A DNA stretch of 58,928 bases from Ligilactobacillus salitolerans (GCF_003864415.1 NZ_BFFP01000010.1:1-58928), one strand, 5' to 3'. Numbered from the stretch's first letter, positions 1-8,761 are shown. Notes: generated by a model from the sequence alone, not told the origin. Numbers and translations are program-made.

Positions 1-105
1 TCCCAATTTTTTACTAATTCGGTAAGGACTTTCATGATTCTTAATGACTGCTTCTGCCGCTCTAATTCTTACTTCAATTGGAATGTCTACCCGATAGTTT
101 CGCAT
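1..105 (-). CDS. Partial transposase, helix-turn-helix N-terminus (IS3-like orfA)
   Basis: An open frame enters from the left edge and begins at an ATG on the minus strand at 105. An AGGAAGG ribosome site lies 8 bases upstream. The 35 visible residues start MRNYRVDIPIEVRIRAAEAV and continue with a short HTH-like stretch ending SKKLG. This resembles the DNA-binding head of IS3-family OrfA proteins (K/R-A-A-E-x-V ... KKLG). The rest of the gene and any terminal inverted repeat lie outside the window, so neither the family nor intactness can be confirmed. Confidence 0.55.
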   Translation of the reverse strand, partial: MRNYRVDIPIEVRIRAAEAVIKNHESPYRISKKLG

Positions 106-177
106 TGCTAACACCTTCCTAACGTTAAGATGTTTTCGTTTATTTTAACTGGAAATCCATGTTGGTAGCATACCACT

Positions 178-303
178 GGTGATTCTTGGACTAAAGTATT
201 TGAAAGAAGGGTCCAAGCCGGTGATTCTTGGACCAAAGTATTTGAAAGAAGGGCCCAAGCCGATGATTCTTGGACCTTGATATAGCAAAGTGAGGTCCAA
301 GCC
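178..303. repeat. Tandem array 1: three 42-bp hairpin repeats
   Basis: Three head-to-tail 42-bp units lie at 178-219, 220-261 and 262-303. Units 1 and 2 are nearly identical. Unit 3 keeps the ends but has a changed middle. Each unit carries CTTGGACC-type and GGTCCAAG-type arms that can pair across the unit junction with a 9-base loop. The remaining 17 bases are an A-rich spacer (AAAGTATTTGAAAGAAG in units 1 and 2). The 42-bp period matches the arrays at 7706-8065 and 22748-22930, although the stem sequence differs. No coding function is supported. Confidence 0.8.
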
Positions 304-451
304 AGTTCCTGTCCAACAGGCTGTTGCGAATTCCAAAAATAGCAGAATATTTTTTTTGCTGTTCCTAGTTGTCTTTTATAGACGTTTGGAGTATATTATG
401 GACTATTGAAATCCATTAAGGGGTTTAATTTCAGTTGAGGAGTGAGATTTG

Positions 452-3217
452 GTGAAGATGATCCAGAAGGAGTTTGCCATGATTTGGCGGCATAAAATCA
501 TTTTGGCAACGATATTAGGAATTATGCTGATCCCGTTTTTATATTCGGTGTTCTTTTTGAAATCGGTCTGGGATCCCTACGGCAATGTTGATAAATTACC
601 GGTTGCTGTAGTGAATAATGACCGTCCAGTTGAGTTTCGCGGACAAAAACTCAATGTTGGGCAGCAATTAGTGAATAATATGAAGAAACAGTCTGGTTTA
701 GACTGGCATTTTGTGACAGAAAAAAGGGCTCAAGACGGGATGGCGCACCATAAGTATTATATGGTGGTCAAGATCCCAGATGATTTTTCGCAAAATGCAG
801 GAACTGTGTTAGACGAGCATCCGCGTAAGATGAACTTGCAGTATCAGACCAATGATTCGTTGAATTATATCGGTCAAGTGATCACCAAGGAAGCTGCTGG
901 CGAGTTAAATAGTAAAGTCTCCCGCACAGTTTCTACGGCATATGCCGATACAATGTTTGGCGTGGTCAAGCAAGTTGGCACTGGTTTTGGCAAAGCTGCC
1001 AAAGGAGCAGTTAAATTAAATGACGGTTCTAAGGCCTTGACCAATGGGTTAACAACATACACAGCTGGAGTCAAAACTTTGAATAATGGTGTGATCACCC
1101 TGCATTCTGGGGTTGAACCGTTGAGTGCGGGGATCGTTCAGTTAGCAGACGGTTCTTTAGCCTTGGATCGCGGCTTGCGCACCTATACTGGCGCAGTTAG
1201 TCAAGTTAATTCTGGTGTTCAAACCTTACAGGCTGGAGCCAGTCCTTTAGCACAGGGCGTTAGTCAACTAAATGGCGGTGCGCAGACTTTGAATAGTGGA
1301 GTTCAGCAATATACAGGTGCCGTAAGCCAGTTAAATGGCGGTTTGCAGCAATTGGCAGGAAGCACTGATAAATTAGCTGGGGCTGCGCAGCAGCTGCAAA
1401 GCTTACCCTATGGGGTTGCTGGCACATATGTGTTGGGACAGCAGGTTTCTTATGCCGTTAAAGAACAGATCGTGCCAACCTTAAATAAGTTTTCAAGTAT
1501 GTTGACACCTGAAAATAAGCAAGAACTACAAAATCTTCAAAACACAACAGTTGCCATGAAGTCGCAGTTGGCAGATTTTGGAACTACTATGACTTCTTTA
1601 GCGGGTATCTTGGGGAAAATAGGTACAAATGATGCTGAAAGTGGCACGAAAGCTGGCACAGCTTTGCAAGAAATCAAGAAGATGTCTGCAGAAGACCAGC
1701 AAAAATTACAAAATGCTGGTGTAATCGAGGCTTTAACTACAACGGCCAAGAATGCTCAAGCTAACGGCGAGATCCTAAATGAAATTAAACAGTCAACGAG
1801 TGGTGTCAATACTAAGCTTTCGGCAGCAAAAGACCAGCTAGATGCAGCTCAGAAGCAGCTGACCGAGCTGAATACTTTGATCACTTCATTAGAGAGCGGC
1901 GGCGATAGTTCAAACAGTGTTGCGCAGTTAGCAGCAGTTGCAACTCAATTACAGACAGCTACTGCCAAGTTGAATGGCTCGGTAAATGGTACTAGTCAAA
2001 ATACATTCAAACCTGCAGCTAGCGGTCAACAGCTTGAAGCACAGATCGCAGCAATTACGAAGAACTCGCAGTTTAATACGGTTATTCCTGGACTAACGCA
2101 GTATTTGAATGGCGTTAAGACTGCGGCAAATGGGGCCCAAAAGCTTAATCAAAATGGGACCCAGCTGCGCAGCGGAGCGGGACAACTCAGTAATGGCTTG
2201 AATACGATGAACGGCCAAGTCCCAACTCTAGTCGGAGGGATCAACACGTTGGCCAATGGGACTAGCCAGTTAGCTGCAAATGGCGGCCAGCTGGTTTCAG
2301 GGTCAGACACTCTCGCTGGCGGTTTAAGCCAATTGAATGGTCAAGTCCCTCTTCTGGTCAACGGCCTGGATACTTTAGCCAATGGTGCCGCTAAATTAGC
2401 TGGCAATTCTGACACGTTAAACTCTGCTTCCGGCCAGGTTGCTGCAGGGACCGGAACTTTGGCTCAGAATTTGCAGGACGGAGCTCATGAAGTCAACTCG
2501 ACTAACTTGAAAAAGCAAAATGCGCAGATGTTCGCTGCTCCAACGAAGTTAGCGCACAGTAACTACAGTAAAGTGCCAAATTACGGTTTTGCCTTAGCGC
2601 CGTACATGTTATCTGTGGCACTCTATGTTGGCGCGTTGGTCTTTAATTTAGTTTATCCACTGCGCAAAATGGGCAGTGATGAAAGCACGGCTACTGAATG
2701 GTTTGGCAGCAAAGTGATCATTGGCGGGCTAGTCGCGATTGGTAATGCTTTAGTTGAATTATTACTGATGATGGTAGTTGGCTTGCATCCGCAAAATGTC
2801 GGCGGCTTTCTGCTGAACGGGATTACCTTCTCCTTAGCTGCAATGTATATCGTGATGTTCTTAGCGGTTGCTTTGGACAATCCTGGCCGGTTTATCGGAA
2901 TGATCTTACTGGTGATTCAATTAGGGGCAAGCGGCGGTTCATTCCCAATCGAGATCACCACAGGCATGCACGGCTTCTTCCAAGCCATCAATCCCTTCTT
3001 ACCAATGACTTATTCAGTCTATGGGTTCCGTGAAGCGCTGACTGGTGGTTTTGGTTCTGGGCAGATCATGACGTCCTTTGGCATCATGCTGATTTTTATT
3101 GCGGTCAGCCTGATCTTGTTGTGGGCAGTCATGCAGCTGCTGCATAATCGTGTGACCTACGAGCCTGGTCCAAGCTCAGTTGTGCAAGAAAGCGGTAATG
3201 GTTCCGAAAATGAATAG
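452..3217 (+). CDS. yhgE: YhgE/Pip-family membrane protein
   Basis: This is a 921-residue protein of the YhgE/Pip family, which includes the lactococcal phage infection protein Pip and ESX/type VII-associated relatives. It has one N-terminal membrane segment (about residues 15-35) and a very long extracytoplasmic region (about 40-705). That region is built of Gly/Asn-rich repeats of the L-x-x-G-x-x-x-L type with coiled-coil-like stretches. Five or so C-terminal membrane segments of ABC-2-type layout follow. An AGGAG at 438-442 sits 9 bases before this GTG. A TTG at 449 is the alternative start, 6 bases from the same site. The exact role is unknown; relatives are proposed to export or scaffold envelope components or to act as phage receptors. 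A terminator follows directly. Confidence 0.85.
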   Translation: MKMIQKEFAMIWRHKIILATILGIMLIPFLYSVFFLKSVWDPYGNVDKLPVAVVNNDRPVEFRGQKLNVGQQLVNNMKKQSGLDWHFVTEKRAQDGMAHHKYYMVVKIPDDFSQNAGTVLDEHPRKMNLQYQTNDSLNYIGQVITKEAAGELNSKVSRTVSTAYADTMFGVVKQVGTGFGKAAKGAVKLNDGSKALTNGLTTYTAGVKTLNNGVITLHSGVEPLSAGIVQLADGSLALDRGLRTYTGAVSQVNSGVQTLQAGASPLAQGVSQLNGGAQTLNSGVQQYTGAVSQLNGGLQQLAGSTDKLAGAAQQLQSLPYGVAGTYVLGQQVSYAVKEQIVPTLNKFSSMLTPENKQELQNLQNTTVAMKSQLADFGTTMTSLAGILGKIGTNDAESGTKAGTALQEIKKMSAEDQQKLQNAGVIEALTTTAKNAQANGEILNEIKQSTSGVNTKLSAAKDQLDAAQKQLTELNTLITSLESGGDSSNSVAQLAAVATQLQTATAKLNGSVNGTSQNTFKPAASGQQLEAQIAAITKNSQFNTVIPGLTQYLNGVKTAANGAQKLNQNGTQLRSGAGQLSNGLNTMNGQVPTLVGGINTLANGTSQLAANGGQLVSGSDTLAGGLSQLNGQVPLLVNGLDTLANGAAKLAGNSDTLNSASGQVAAGTGTLAQNLQDGAHEVNSTNLKKQNAQMFAAPTKLAHSNYSKVPNYGFALAPYMLSVALYVGALVFNLVYPLRKMGSDESTATEWFGSKVIIGGLVAIGNALVELLLMMVVGLHPQNVGGFLLNGITFSLAAMYIVMFLAVALDNPGRFIGMILLVIQLGASGGSFPIEITTGMHGFFQAINPFLPMTYSVYGFREALTGGFGSGQIMTSFGIMLIFIAVSLILLWAVMQLLHNRVTYEPGPSSVVQESGNGSENE

Positions 3218-3224
3218 GTAGTTT

Positions 3225-3273
3225 TAAGAGCCCATGGTCGTTAGGTAAAACTGATGATCATGGGATCTTTTTT
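3225..3273 (+). terminator. Rho-independent terminator after yhgE
   Basis: AAGAGCCCATGGTC pairs with GATCATGGGATCTT around a 17-base loop, with two mismatched positions, and runs into a T6 tract. Confidence 0.75.
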
Positions 3274-3377
3274 GTTAAAAAGCTGATTGAGCAAGCTGAG
3301 TGACCATTTATAGTTAGGCAGGCTATAATAAAAGCAAATATTAACGACTGTCGTTTTGAGTGAAAGGGGGAAGCGAG

Positions 3378-4265
3378 ATGAGCGTCGCCCAAGCTGAAGT
3401 ACTCAAGCAAATTTATCTGACAAGGAGCAAGAGCCTGGCAGACCTAGTCAAGCTAAGCAAACTTTCTCTGGGTAAGGTTAAAGACTGTGTTGCCGAGCTG
3501 ATCAGACAGGGGCTGGTGACTGAAAATTTATGTGTGACCGAAGCTGGTCGGAAGCTGATGGAGTTTTCACGCCCGCAAAAAGCTGTGATCATGGCAACTG
3601 AGCCGAGTCTGAGTGTACCAGAAAGTACTTTTGACCAGCAAAGAGATTTGTTAGAAGCTAAGGGTCAAAGAACGGTTGAACGATTAATCAAGCAGCTGCA
3701 AGAAAAAAATATTACCAAAATCGTGATAATTGCTGACTCTAAGGTCGAAAAATATCGTTATTTGAAGAAAAAATTTCAGGTTGAGCTAGCAACTGATCTG
3801 GATACAGGACACGCCGACAGTTTAGCGGCTTTGGCGGCTTTGAACGAGCAACTGGAGAATTGTTACCTGATTTCATCTAATCTATATTGCGCTGCGGTGC
3901 CTTTTTCTGAGTACGAGTTGTACTCATGGTATGGGTTGCGGAGCCCAAATAGGCAGGTCAGGCAGGAAGAATTGGAAGCGTTGGGTCTTGCTTACCTGAC
4001 CAAAGATGATGCGGAAACGATCCGGTTGAGGTTGATCAGGCTGGCCAATGATCCCCAACAAGCTCAATTGCGGTGGGAGACTTGCTTAATGGACGGACAG
4101 CAGGCTAGCGTTAACTTGAAGATCTTTCCTGCCCAAAGTATTGTCAGGTTTAACAGCTACCGTGAATTGAGAAAATTTGATCCCGGATCGCGGAGTCTGC
4201 CGAATAAAGCACTGGAAATTGGGGTCAAGCTCAAAAGTTTTCTGACTGAAAAGCATTTTGTCTAA
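3378..4265 (+). CDS. Winged-helix protein with degenerate LicC-like nucleotidyltransferase domain
   Basis: The ATG at 3378 is 7 bases after AAAGGGGG. A GTG at 3360 would read through that ribosome site and is rejected. Residues 1-62 form a winged helix (LKQIYLTRSKSLADLV ... LIRQGLVTE ... LTEAGR-like end). Residues 68-185 follow the pattern of LicC-type phosphocholine/sugar-1-phosphate cytidylyltransferases: D-LLEAKGQRTVERLIKQLQE, then a VEKYRYLKKKF stretch, then FSEYELYSWY. The expected nucleotide-binding LAAGxGxR is replaced here by ATEPSLSV (73-80). The expected metal-binding Asp after the Rossmann-like strand is Asn (SSNLY, N168). Catalysis therefore looks lost. A regulatory or sugar-sensing role is inference. 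No lic genes are adjacent. Confidence 0.6.
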   Translation: MSVAQAEVLKQIYLTRSKSLADLVKLSKLSLGKVKDCVAELIRQGLVTENLCVTEAGRKLMEFSRPQKAVIMATEPSLSVPESTFDQQRDLLEAKGQRTVERLIKQLQEKNITKIVIIADSKVEKYRYLKKKFQVELATDLDTGHADSLAALAALNEQLENCYLISSNLYCAAVPFSEYELYSWYGLRSPNRQVRQEELEALGLAYLTKDDAETIRLRLIRLANDPQQAQLRWETCLMDGQQASVNLKIFPAQSIVRFNSYRELRKFDPGSRSLPNKALEIGVKLKSFLTEKHFV

Positions 4266-4411
4266 AGAGCAAGGTGCATATTTTCAGCTGAGGATATACA
4301 ATAGAAATTGGCACTATTTTTCAGAACACAAAATCGCAGTTGAAACTTAATTGATCAGGGCTGCTGCACCGTTATGCAACAGCTCATGATTTCTTTTCAG
4401 GAGGCTTATTT

Positions 4412-4717
4412 ATGTTTGAAAGGAATAGTTTACGGTTAAGTACCAAGGGAAAACAATATTTTTATCAAGCGGAAGAGCTTGGCTCTAAAAAAGAAGATTG
4501 TGAGCGTTACGCTATTTTTTTCACTGACTTAGCAGCTGTTCATCAGTTTGAAAAAAGCAGTCGGTCTGCGACCTTGACAGTCAAAAATTTCTTTGGGTCT
4601 TACCATCCAGTGGCAGTTAAAGGATTTGAATATCATCAGTCTAATATATCTGATTCGAAGCACCAGGAGCTTTTTACCGGCGTGCTAACGGTTCAGCAGA
4701 TAGGAAGAAAAAGTTAA
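4412..4717 (+). CDS. Hypothetical protein, 101 aa
   Basis: A strong AGGAGG (4400-4405) precedes the ATG by 6 bases. The product is soluble, basic and mixed alpha/beta in character, with no signal peptide and no motif I recognise. Its stop overlaps the start of the next gene (TAATG), so the two are translationally coupled. Function unknown. Confidence 0.6.
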   Translation: MFERNSLRLSTKGKQYFYQAEELGSKKEDCERYAIFFTDLAAVHQFEKSSRSATLTVKNFFGSYHPVAVKGFEYHQSNISDSKHQELFTGVLTVQQIGRKS

Positions 4718-4908
4718 TGAAATTGAGTATCACTAAGAAAATTGCAGCCTTTTTGATTTTGGCGTGCGCGACTTTCGCGGTTTTAGGCTATATTCTGTAT
4801 GTTTGTACTTATTTGGTCTTGAACTTTAACGTGGAAACAGTCCTGCTGGCGGTGATCACTTTGCCGCTATTCTTATTTTTTTTCAGATTTTTATGGTTTG
4901 AAGTGTAG
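4717..4908 (+). CDS. Small membrane protein, 63 aa
   Basis: It begins inside the stop of the upstream gene (TAATG overlap). The 63 residues hold two hydrophobic segments (about 10-32 and 40-60), separated by NFNVET, with a short basic N-terminus. This predicts a two-pass membrane peptide. It probably works with the 101-aa protein it is coupled to. No family is recognised. Confidence 0.55.
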   Translation: MKLSITKKIAAFLILACATFAVLGYILYVCTYLVLNFNVETVLLAVITLPLFLFFFRFLWFEV

Positions 4909-5161
4909 GACGATAGCGCCAAAAACAGCAATTTTTGCCTAAATTTGGTGAAAATATATTTTTTTTGCGCTAATTTTGGAAATTTTTGTAAAATTAGCAG
5001 TTGAGAAATGGATTTTCTGTAATATTCCAGCTGGCTAGAGAAATGGTTCAGACCAGTTTTTTGGTCGAACAAATCCAAAATTTGGCCAGCGAACCGTTAC
5101 AAAAAATTACAGAAGTCGGCAGGTTTTACAAAAACGAGCTTCTTTTTAACTCTCATGTTAT

Positions 5162-5228
5162 TTGCATGTAACTTGTCTTGCTTATACTAGTCATCGTTGA
5201 AGCAATTCAGCGGGTCCTTAGTGACCTG
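5162..5228 (+). promoter_or_regulatory. Promoter and structured 5' UTR of the LysM/Apf gene
   Basis: A TATACT -10 box lies at 5183-5188. A weak TTGCAT lies at 5162-5167 (15-base spacer). About 80 bases of untranslated leader follow, with a hairpin pairing GCGGGTC with GACCTGC at about 5209-5228. The rest of the 4909-5161 gap is AT-rich, and I see no gene in it. A GGAGAG site precedes the ATG at 5271. Confidence 0.45.
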
Positions 5229-5270
5229 CAAGAAACTAAGTGCAAAATCATAGGAGAGTAGAAAAATATT

Positions 5271-5936
5271 ATGAAATTTAAGAAGACTTTATTAACTATC
5301 TCAGCAGCTGCCGGAATGATGGCAGCAGGTTCCTTGGCAGCTAGTGCCGACACTGTTACTGTTAAAGCAGGTGACACACTTTCATCGATCGCTAAAGAAC
5401 ATAACGTTACAGTTGATTCGATCGAAAAAGCTAACAAATTGTCTAACATCAACTTGATTTTTGAAGGCCAAAAACTGGAAGTTGGGACTGACGCTCAAGC
5501 TGCAACTTCACAAACACAGCAGGCAGCTCCACAACAACAGCAAAAGGCTTATGTTCCAGCTCAGACTCAGCAGCAAAAACCAGCTCAAGCACAGCAAACA
5601 GCTAGCGCTTCAACACAACAACCAGCTGTTTCGCAACAAAAGACTTCAACATCAACAACCACTAACACAAGTACATCGAGTTCTACTACTACTTCAAGCA
5701 GCTCATCGAGCTCCTCTGAAGCAGCAGCTAAAGCAGCAATTGCAGCACGTGAATCTGGCGGTTCATACACTGCTTCAAATGGCAACTACTACGGCAAGTA
5801 TCAGTTGACCAAATCAATGCTGAATGGCGACTATTCAGAAGCTAACCAAGAAAAGACTGCTGACGCATATGTTTCCAGCAGATATGGTTCATGGGCTAAC
5901 GCTTTGAAGCATTCTGACCAGTACGGTTGGTATTAA
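5271..5936 (+). CDS. Secreted LysM protein with Apf-like C-terminal domain
   Basis: A signal peptide with predicted cleavage after ASA at residue 26 leads into one LysM domain (27-72, starting DTVTVKAGDTLSSIA). This would hold the protein on peptidoglycan. Residues about 75-150 are a low-complexity Gln/Ser/Thr/Ala linker. The last 70 residues (ARESGGSY ... YYGKYQLTKSML ... YGSWANALKHSDQYGWY end) match the transglycosylase-like domain of lactobacillar aggregation-promoting factor (Apf) proteins, including the conserved aromatic C-terminus. It probably acts in wall turnover, shape or surface interaction. It is a single-gene unit with its own promoter and a terminator at 5959-5990. Confidence 0.88.
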   Translation: MKFKKTLLTISAAAGMMAAGSLAASADTVTVKAGDTLSSIAKEHNVTVDSIEKANKLSNINLIFEGQKLEVGTDAQAATSQTQQAAPQQQQKAYVPAQTQQQKPAQAQQTASASTQQPAVSQQKTSTSTTTNTSTSSSTTTSSSSSSSSEAAAKAAIAARESGGSYTASNGNYYGKYQLTKSMLNGDYSEANQEKTADAYVSSRYGSWANALKHSDQYGWY

Positions 5937-5958
5937 GCAGTTAGGTCAAATAATTTCT

Positions 5959-5990
5959 AAACCCGGGTAAATTGCTTGCCTGGGTTTTTT
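5959..5990 (+). terminator. Terminator after LysM/Apf gene
   Basis: AACCCGGG pairs with CCTGGGTT around a 13-base loop and is followed by T6. Confidence 0.75.
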
Positions 5991-6020
5991 GTATTTCATC
6001 AAATAAATTGCAAAATAGTT

Positions 6021-6049
6021 TTGAAAAAAAGCTCAATTTTTGTTATTCT
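6021..6049 (+). promoter_or_regulatory. Sigma-A promoter of aspartate kinase
   Basis: TTGAAA (6021-6026) and TATTCT (6044-6049) are separated by exactly 17 bases, about 45 bases upstream of the TTG start. No T-box or lysine riboswitch is visible in the short leader. Confidence 0.6.
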
Positions 6050-6093
6050 AATAAAAAGATTAGGAATATATTAGAAATAGGCGGTGTGGTCAT

Positions 6094-7440
6094 TTGAAGG
6101 TTGTTAAGTTTGGTGGTAGTTCGTTAGCGGACGGGACTCAGTTGGCTAAAGTTTTGAATATTATTAAGGCGGATCCAGAACGGAAAATTATTGTGGTTTC
6201 TGCTCCGGGTAAACGGTTTGACAAGGACAAAAAAATTACGGATCTCTTAATAAAACTGGCCAAACAAGTCGCAAACAAAGTTGACTACCAGCAGACTTTG
6301 AATGCTGTTAAAGAACGTTATCAGTTGATCATTGACCAATTATCTTTGGGTCAGGCAGCCACAGATTTGATTGAAACTAATTTTTCTGCGCTCCTAAGTC
6401 AAAAATATGCCAGTTTTCCAGAGCAGTTAGATGCTTTCAAAGCTAGTGGAGAAGACAATAATGCACAGCTGATCGCGTTGTATTTTACACAAAGCGGCCT
6501 GCCGGCTAAATACGTTTCACCGCAAGCGGCTGGACTTTATGTCAGCGATGAACCTGGACACGCGCAAGTCTTGCCTGAAGCTTATCAGAATTTGAAAAAA
6601 TTAGAGCTAGGTGCGCAAAGAATCGTATTCCCAGGCTTCTTTGGGGTTTCAAAAAGCGGGAAGAAAGTGACGTTTGCACGCGGCGGCTCAGATATCACTG
6701 GGGCAGTACTGGCAAATGGGGTGCACGCGGATCTATATGAAAACTTTACGGATGTGGATGCAATTTATGCCGCCAATCCCAATATTATCTCCCAGCCAGA
6801 ACAGGTTCATCACCTGACTTACCGAGAAATGCGTGAACTTTCCTACGCTGGCTTTTCGGTGTTTCACCATGAAGCGGTCCGGCCGGCAATTATGGCAAAC
6901 ATTCCGATCGAAGTTAAAAATACGAATAATCCGACAGCGCCGGGAACACTGATCACCAAAAACAAACCGATCGGTGATCACGATGTGACCGGGATGGCCA
7001 GTTCGCATGGTTTTGAGTCGATTTATGTTGCCAAATATTTGATGAATGATGAAGTCGGGATCGGCTATAAAGCTTTGGGAGTTATGGCAGATCATGGTAT
7101 CAGTGTGGAGCATATTCCGACTGGGATCGACGAAATGTCTCTTGTTGTTAAGGAAAATCAAATTCCTGCTCAACAAGAAGAAGAGCTTTTACATGAACTA
7201 CAGGAAAAATTAGAAGCTGACGACGTGCACCGACAGACTAATTTGACATTGATCATGCTGGTGGGTGAAAAGATGGCCACAACGATCGGTACCGCCGCCA
7301 AAGCTATGACAGCACTGGCAGAAGCCGGGATCGGGATCCGGTTGTTTAACCAGAGTTCATCAGGGATCAGTATCATGTTTGCGTTAAAAGAAGAAGACGA
7401 AGAAACGGCGATCAAGGCGCTGTATCAAGCCTTCTTTTAG
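6094..7440 (+). CDS. Aspartate kinase
   Basis: This enzyme phosphorylates L-aspartate to 4-phospho-aspartate, the first step towards Lys, Thr, Met and diaminopimelate for peptidoglycan. The N-terminal kinase domain shows VKFGGSS (residues 4-10), the VVSAPGK loop and ARGGSD. Two ACT domains fill the C-terminal third (from about residue 300), as in feedback-regulated monofunctional enzymes. The 448-residue length is normal. The start is a TTG with a weak AGGCGGTG site. No neighbouring pathway genes are present. Confidence 0.93.
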   Translation: MKVVKFGGSSLADGTQLAKVLNIIKADPERKIIVVSAPGKRFDKDKKITDLLIKLAKQVANKVDYQQTLNAVKERYQLIIDQLSLGQAATDLIETNFSALLSQKYASFPEQLDAFKASGEDNNAQLIALYFTQSGLPAKYVSPQAAGLYVSDEPGHAQVLPEAYQNLKKLELGAQRIVFPGFFGVSKSGKKVTFARGGSDITGAVLANGVHADLYENFTDVDAIYAANPNIISQPEQVHHLTYREMRELSYAGFSVFHHEAVRPAIMANIPIEVKNTNNPTAPGTLITKNKPIGDHDVTGMASSHGFESIYVAKYLMNDEVGIGYKALGVMADHGISVEHIPTGIDEMSLVVKENQIPAQQEEELLHELQEKLEADDVHRQTNLTLIMLVGEKMATTIGTAAKAMTALAEAGIGIRLFNQSSSGISIMFALKEEDEETAIKALYQAFF

Positions 7441-7469
7441 GCAGATTCAAAAATTTCTCAGTACTAGTG

Positions 7470-7519
7470 AAGCGCCCCATAACTGTTAGTTTGTCTGGCT
7501 AACAATTATAGGGCGCTTT
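7470..7519 (+). terminator. Large hairpin terminator after aspartate kinase
   Basis: AAGCGCCC, ATAA and GTTAG on the left pair with CTAAC, TTAT and GGGCGCTT on the right, with small interior loops. Only TTT follows, so termination may be partial. Bases 7520-7705 show no gene or clear signal. Confidence 0.55.
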
Positions 7520-7705
7520 CGCGACGAACAGGGAAATTTTTTGCAAAGAATAAAGCCGTCCAACTGCTGGACGACTGGTGTAGAGAACTATCAAAGACTT
7601 AACTATCCTCGCCTATAAGATAGCATATTCCAACACAGAAGTAGATAAAAATGCTCAAGAGTCGGTTTGAGAATAGGTAAAATGCTAAAATCATGTAAAT
7701 TAGTC

Positions 7706-8065
7706 GAAGTAACGCGAGAATAGGAGCTAAACTCGCGTAGAATAGGGCAGAGTCTCGCCTTGCCAAAAGAAGGTGAGATTAGCGCGTAAACTCCACCTGT
7801 TTTGTCAAAAGAGGGTGAGATTAATGCCTAAACTCCACCTATTTTGTCAAAAGAGGGTGAGATTAACGCCTAAACTCCACCTGTTTTGTCAAAAGAAGGT
7901 GAGATTAGCGCGTAAACTCCACTTGTTTTATCAAAAGAAGGTGAGATTAACACGTAAACTCCACCTGTTTTACCAAAAGAGGGCGAGATTAGCAACTAAA
8001 CTCGTGTAGATCGGGCAAAGTAACACAAGAATAAAAACTAAGCTCACAAATGTTGAGAACACATT
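7706..8065. repeat. Tandem array 2: six 42-bp hairpin repeats plus diverged flanking copies
   Basis: GAGATT cores recur at 7775, 7817, 7859, 7901, 7943 and 7985, exactly 42 bp apart. A diverged copy continues in phase at 8027. Another lies out of phase at 7713 (CGCGAG ... CTCGCG). Each core unit folds as AGGT-GAG-A-TTA, a 5-base loop, then TAA-A-CTC-(C)-ACCT, followed by a spacer of the TGTTTTGTCAAAAGAG type. Because 42 is a multiple of three, the array stays open in some frames, but nothing suggests a real protein. Confidence 0.85.
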
Positions 8066-8129
8066 GATGTCCATCGCGTGCAACGTATGCTAAGCTGAAG
8101 TTAATGAAACCAGAAGAGGAGGAGGAACC

Positions 8130-8630
8130 GTGAGAACAAATGATTTTAGGTACCCAGATAAGGCAGCGCATGATTTTGTTACTGGTGAACTCGCTGCACG
8201 CGGGATCACTTTAGAAAAGATTGCTGATATTGCTTTTGATTTGCAGAAGGATTTTTTCCCCGAGGCCAAACGAGGAGAGTTTTTGGATGCAGCTAATGCA
8301 GTTCTTTCCAAACGCGAAGTACTTAATAACGCGATGGTTGCCTTAGAGTTGGACAGACTGGCAACTGAAGGCCAGCTCAAACAGCCGCTGCAAAACATTA
8401 TCGCCAATGATTCGGGTGTTTTTGGCGTTGATGAATCCATTGCTGTTAGTATCGCCAACATCTATGGAACGATCGGAGTGACCAATTTTGGCTATTTGGA
8501 TCGTGTTAAACATGGGATCATTAAAGAGCTCGATACGCAAAAAAATGGCCGCGTCAATACATTTATTGATGATTTAATTGGCGCTTTAGCTGCTGCGATC
8601 GCTGCTAAGATGGCGCATGAATATGCATAA
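8130..8630 (+). CDS. pgpA: Phosphatidylglycerophosphatase A (YutG/PgpA family)
   Basis: The 166-residue product matches the soluble Gram-positive branch of the PgpA family. It has a helical N-terminal half and a conserved core GVFGVDESIAVSIANIYGT, then IDDLIGALAAA. This enzyme removes phosphate from phosphatidylglycerol phosphate to give phosphatidylglycerol, the precursor of cardiolipin and lipoteichoic acid anchors. The GTG start has an exceptionally strong AGGAGGAGGA site. It stands alone between the repeat array and a bidirectional terminator. Confidence 0.82.
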   Translation: MRTNDFRYPDKAAHDFVTGELAARGITLEKIADIAFDLQKDFFPEAKRGEFLDAANAVLSKREVLNNAMVALELDRLATEGQLKQPLQNIIANDSGVFGVDESIAVSIANIYGTIGVTNFGYLDRVKHGIIKELDTQKNGRVNTFIDDLIGALAAAIAAKMAHEYA

Positions 8631-8722
8631 TTAGCAGGGATCTGCTCGAATTGTTACAGCAGCTCGGACGTAATTAATAGTGAAGTTTATAGATAAATGC
8701 CAGTAAACTACTGGCAATAAAA

Positions 8723-8752
8723 AAGACTGGAGATAAACTCCAGCCTTTTTGT
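8723..8752. terminator. Bidirectional terminator between convergent genes
   Basis: CTGGAG and CTCCAG pair around ATAAA, with A-rich sequence on one side and CCTTTTT on the other. It can serve pgpA from the left and the NlpC/P60 gene from the right. Confidence 0.8.
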
Positions 8753-8761
8753 TAGCTTAAA

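Noticed and set aside
145-336. 63-codon minus-strand frame across array 1
   Set aside because: It only translates the 42-bp repeats. It has no ribosome site and no independent coding sign.
452-3217. Type VII secretion locus marker
   Set aside because: YhgE/Pip proteins occur with ESX genes in some genomes, but no WXG100, EssC or LXG gene is nearby.
5461-5808. 115-codon alternative frame in the LysM gene
   Set aside because: It is a low-complexity shadow of the Gln/Ser/Thr linker.
6733-7176. 147-codon antisense ORF in aspartate kinase
   Set aside because: It is antisense to a fully conserved enzyme gene, with no start signal.
7773-8009. 78-codon frame of repeated 14-residue units across array 2
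   Set aside because: The open frame follows from a repeat length divisible by three. The conserved feature is the hairpin, not the peptide, and there is no ribosome site.
7706-8065. CRISPR array
   Set aside because: Units are contiguous 42-bp tandem copies with conserved spacers of about 16 bases. There are no unique spacers and no cas genes.
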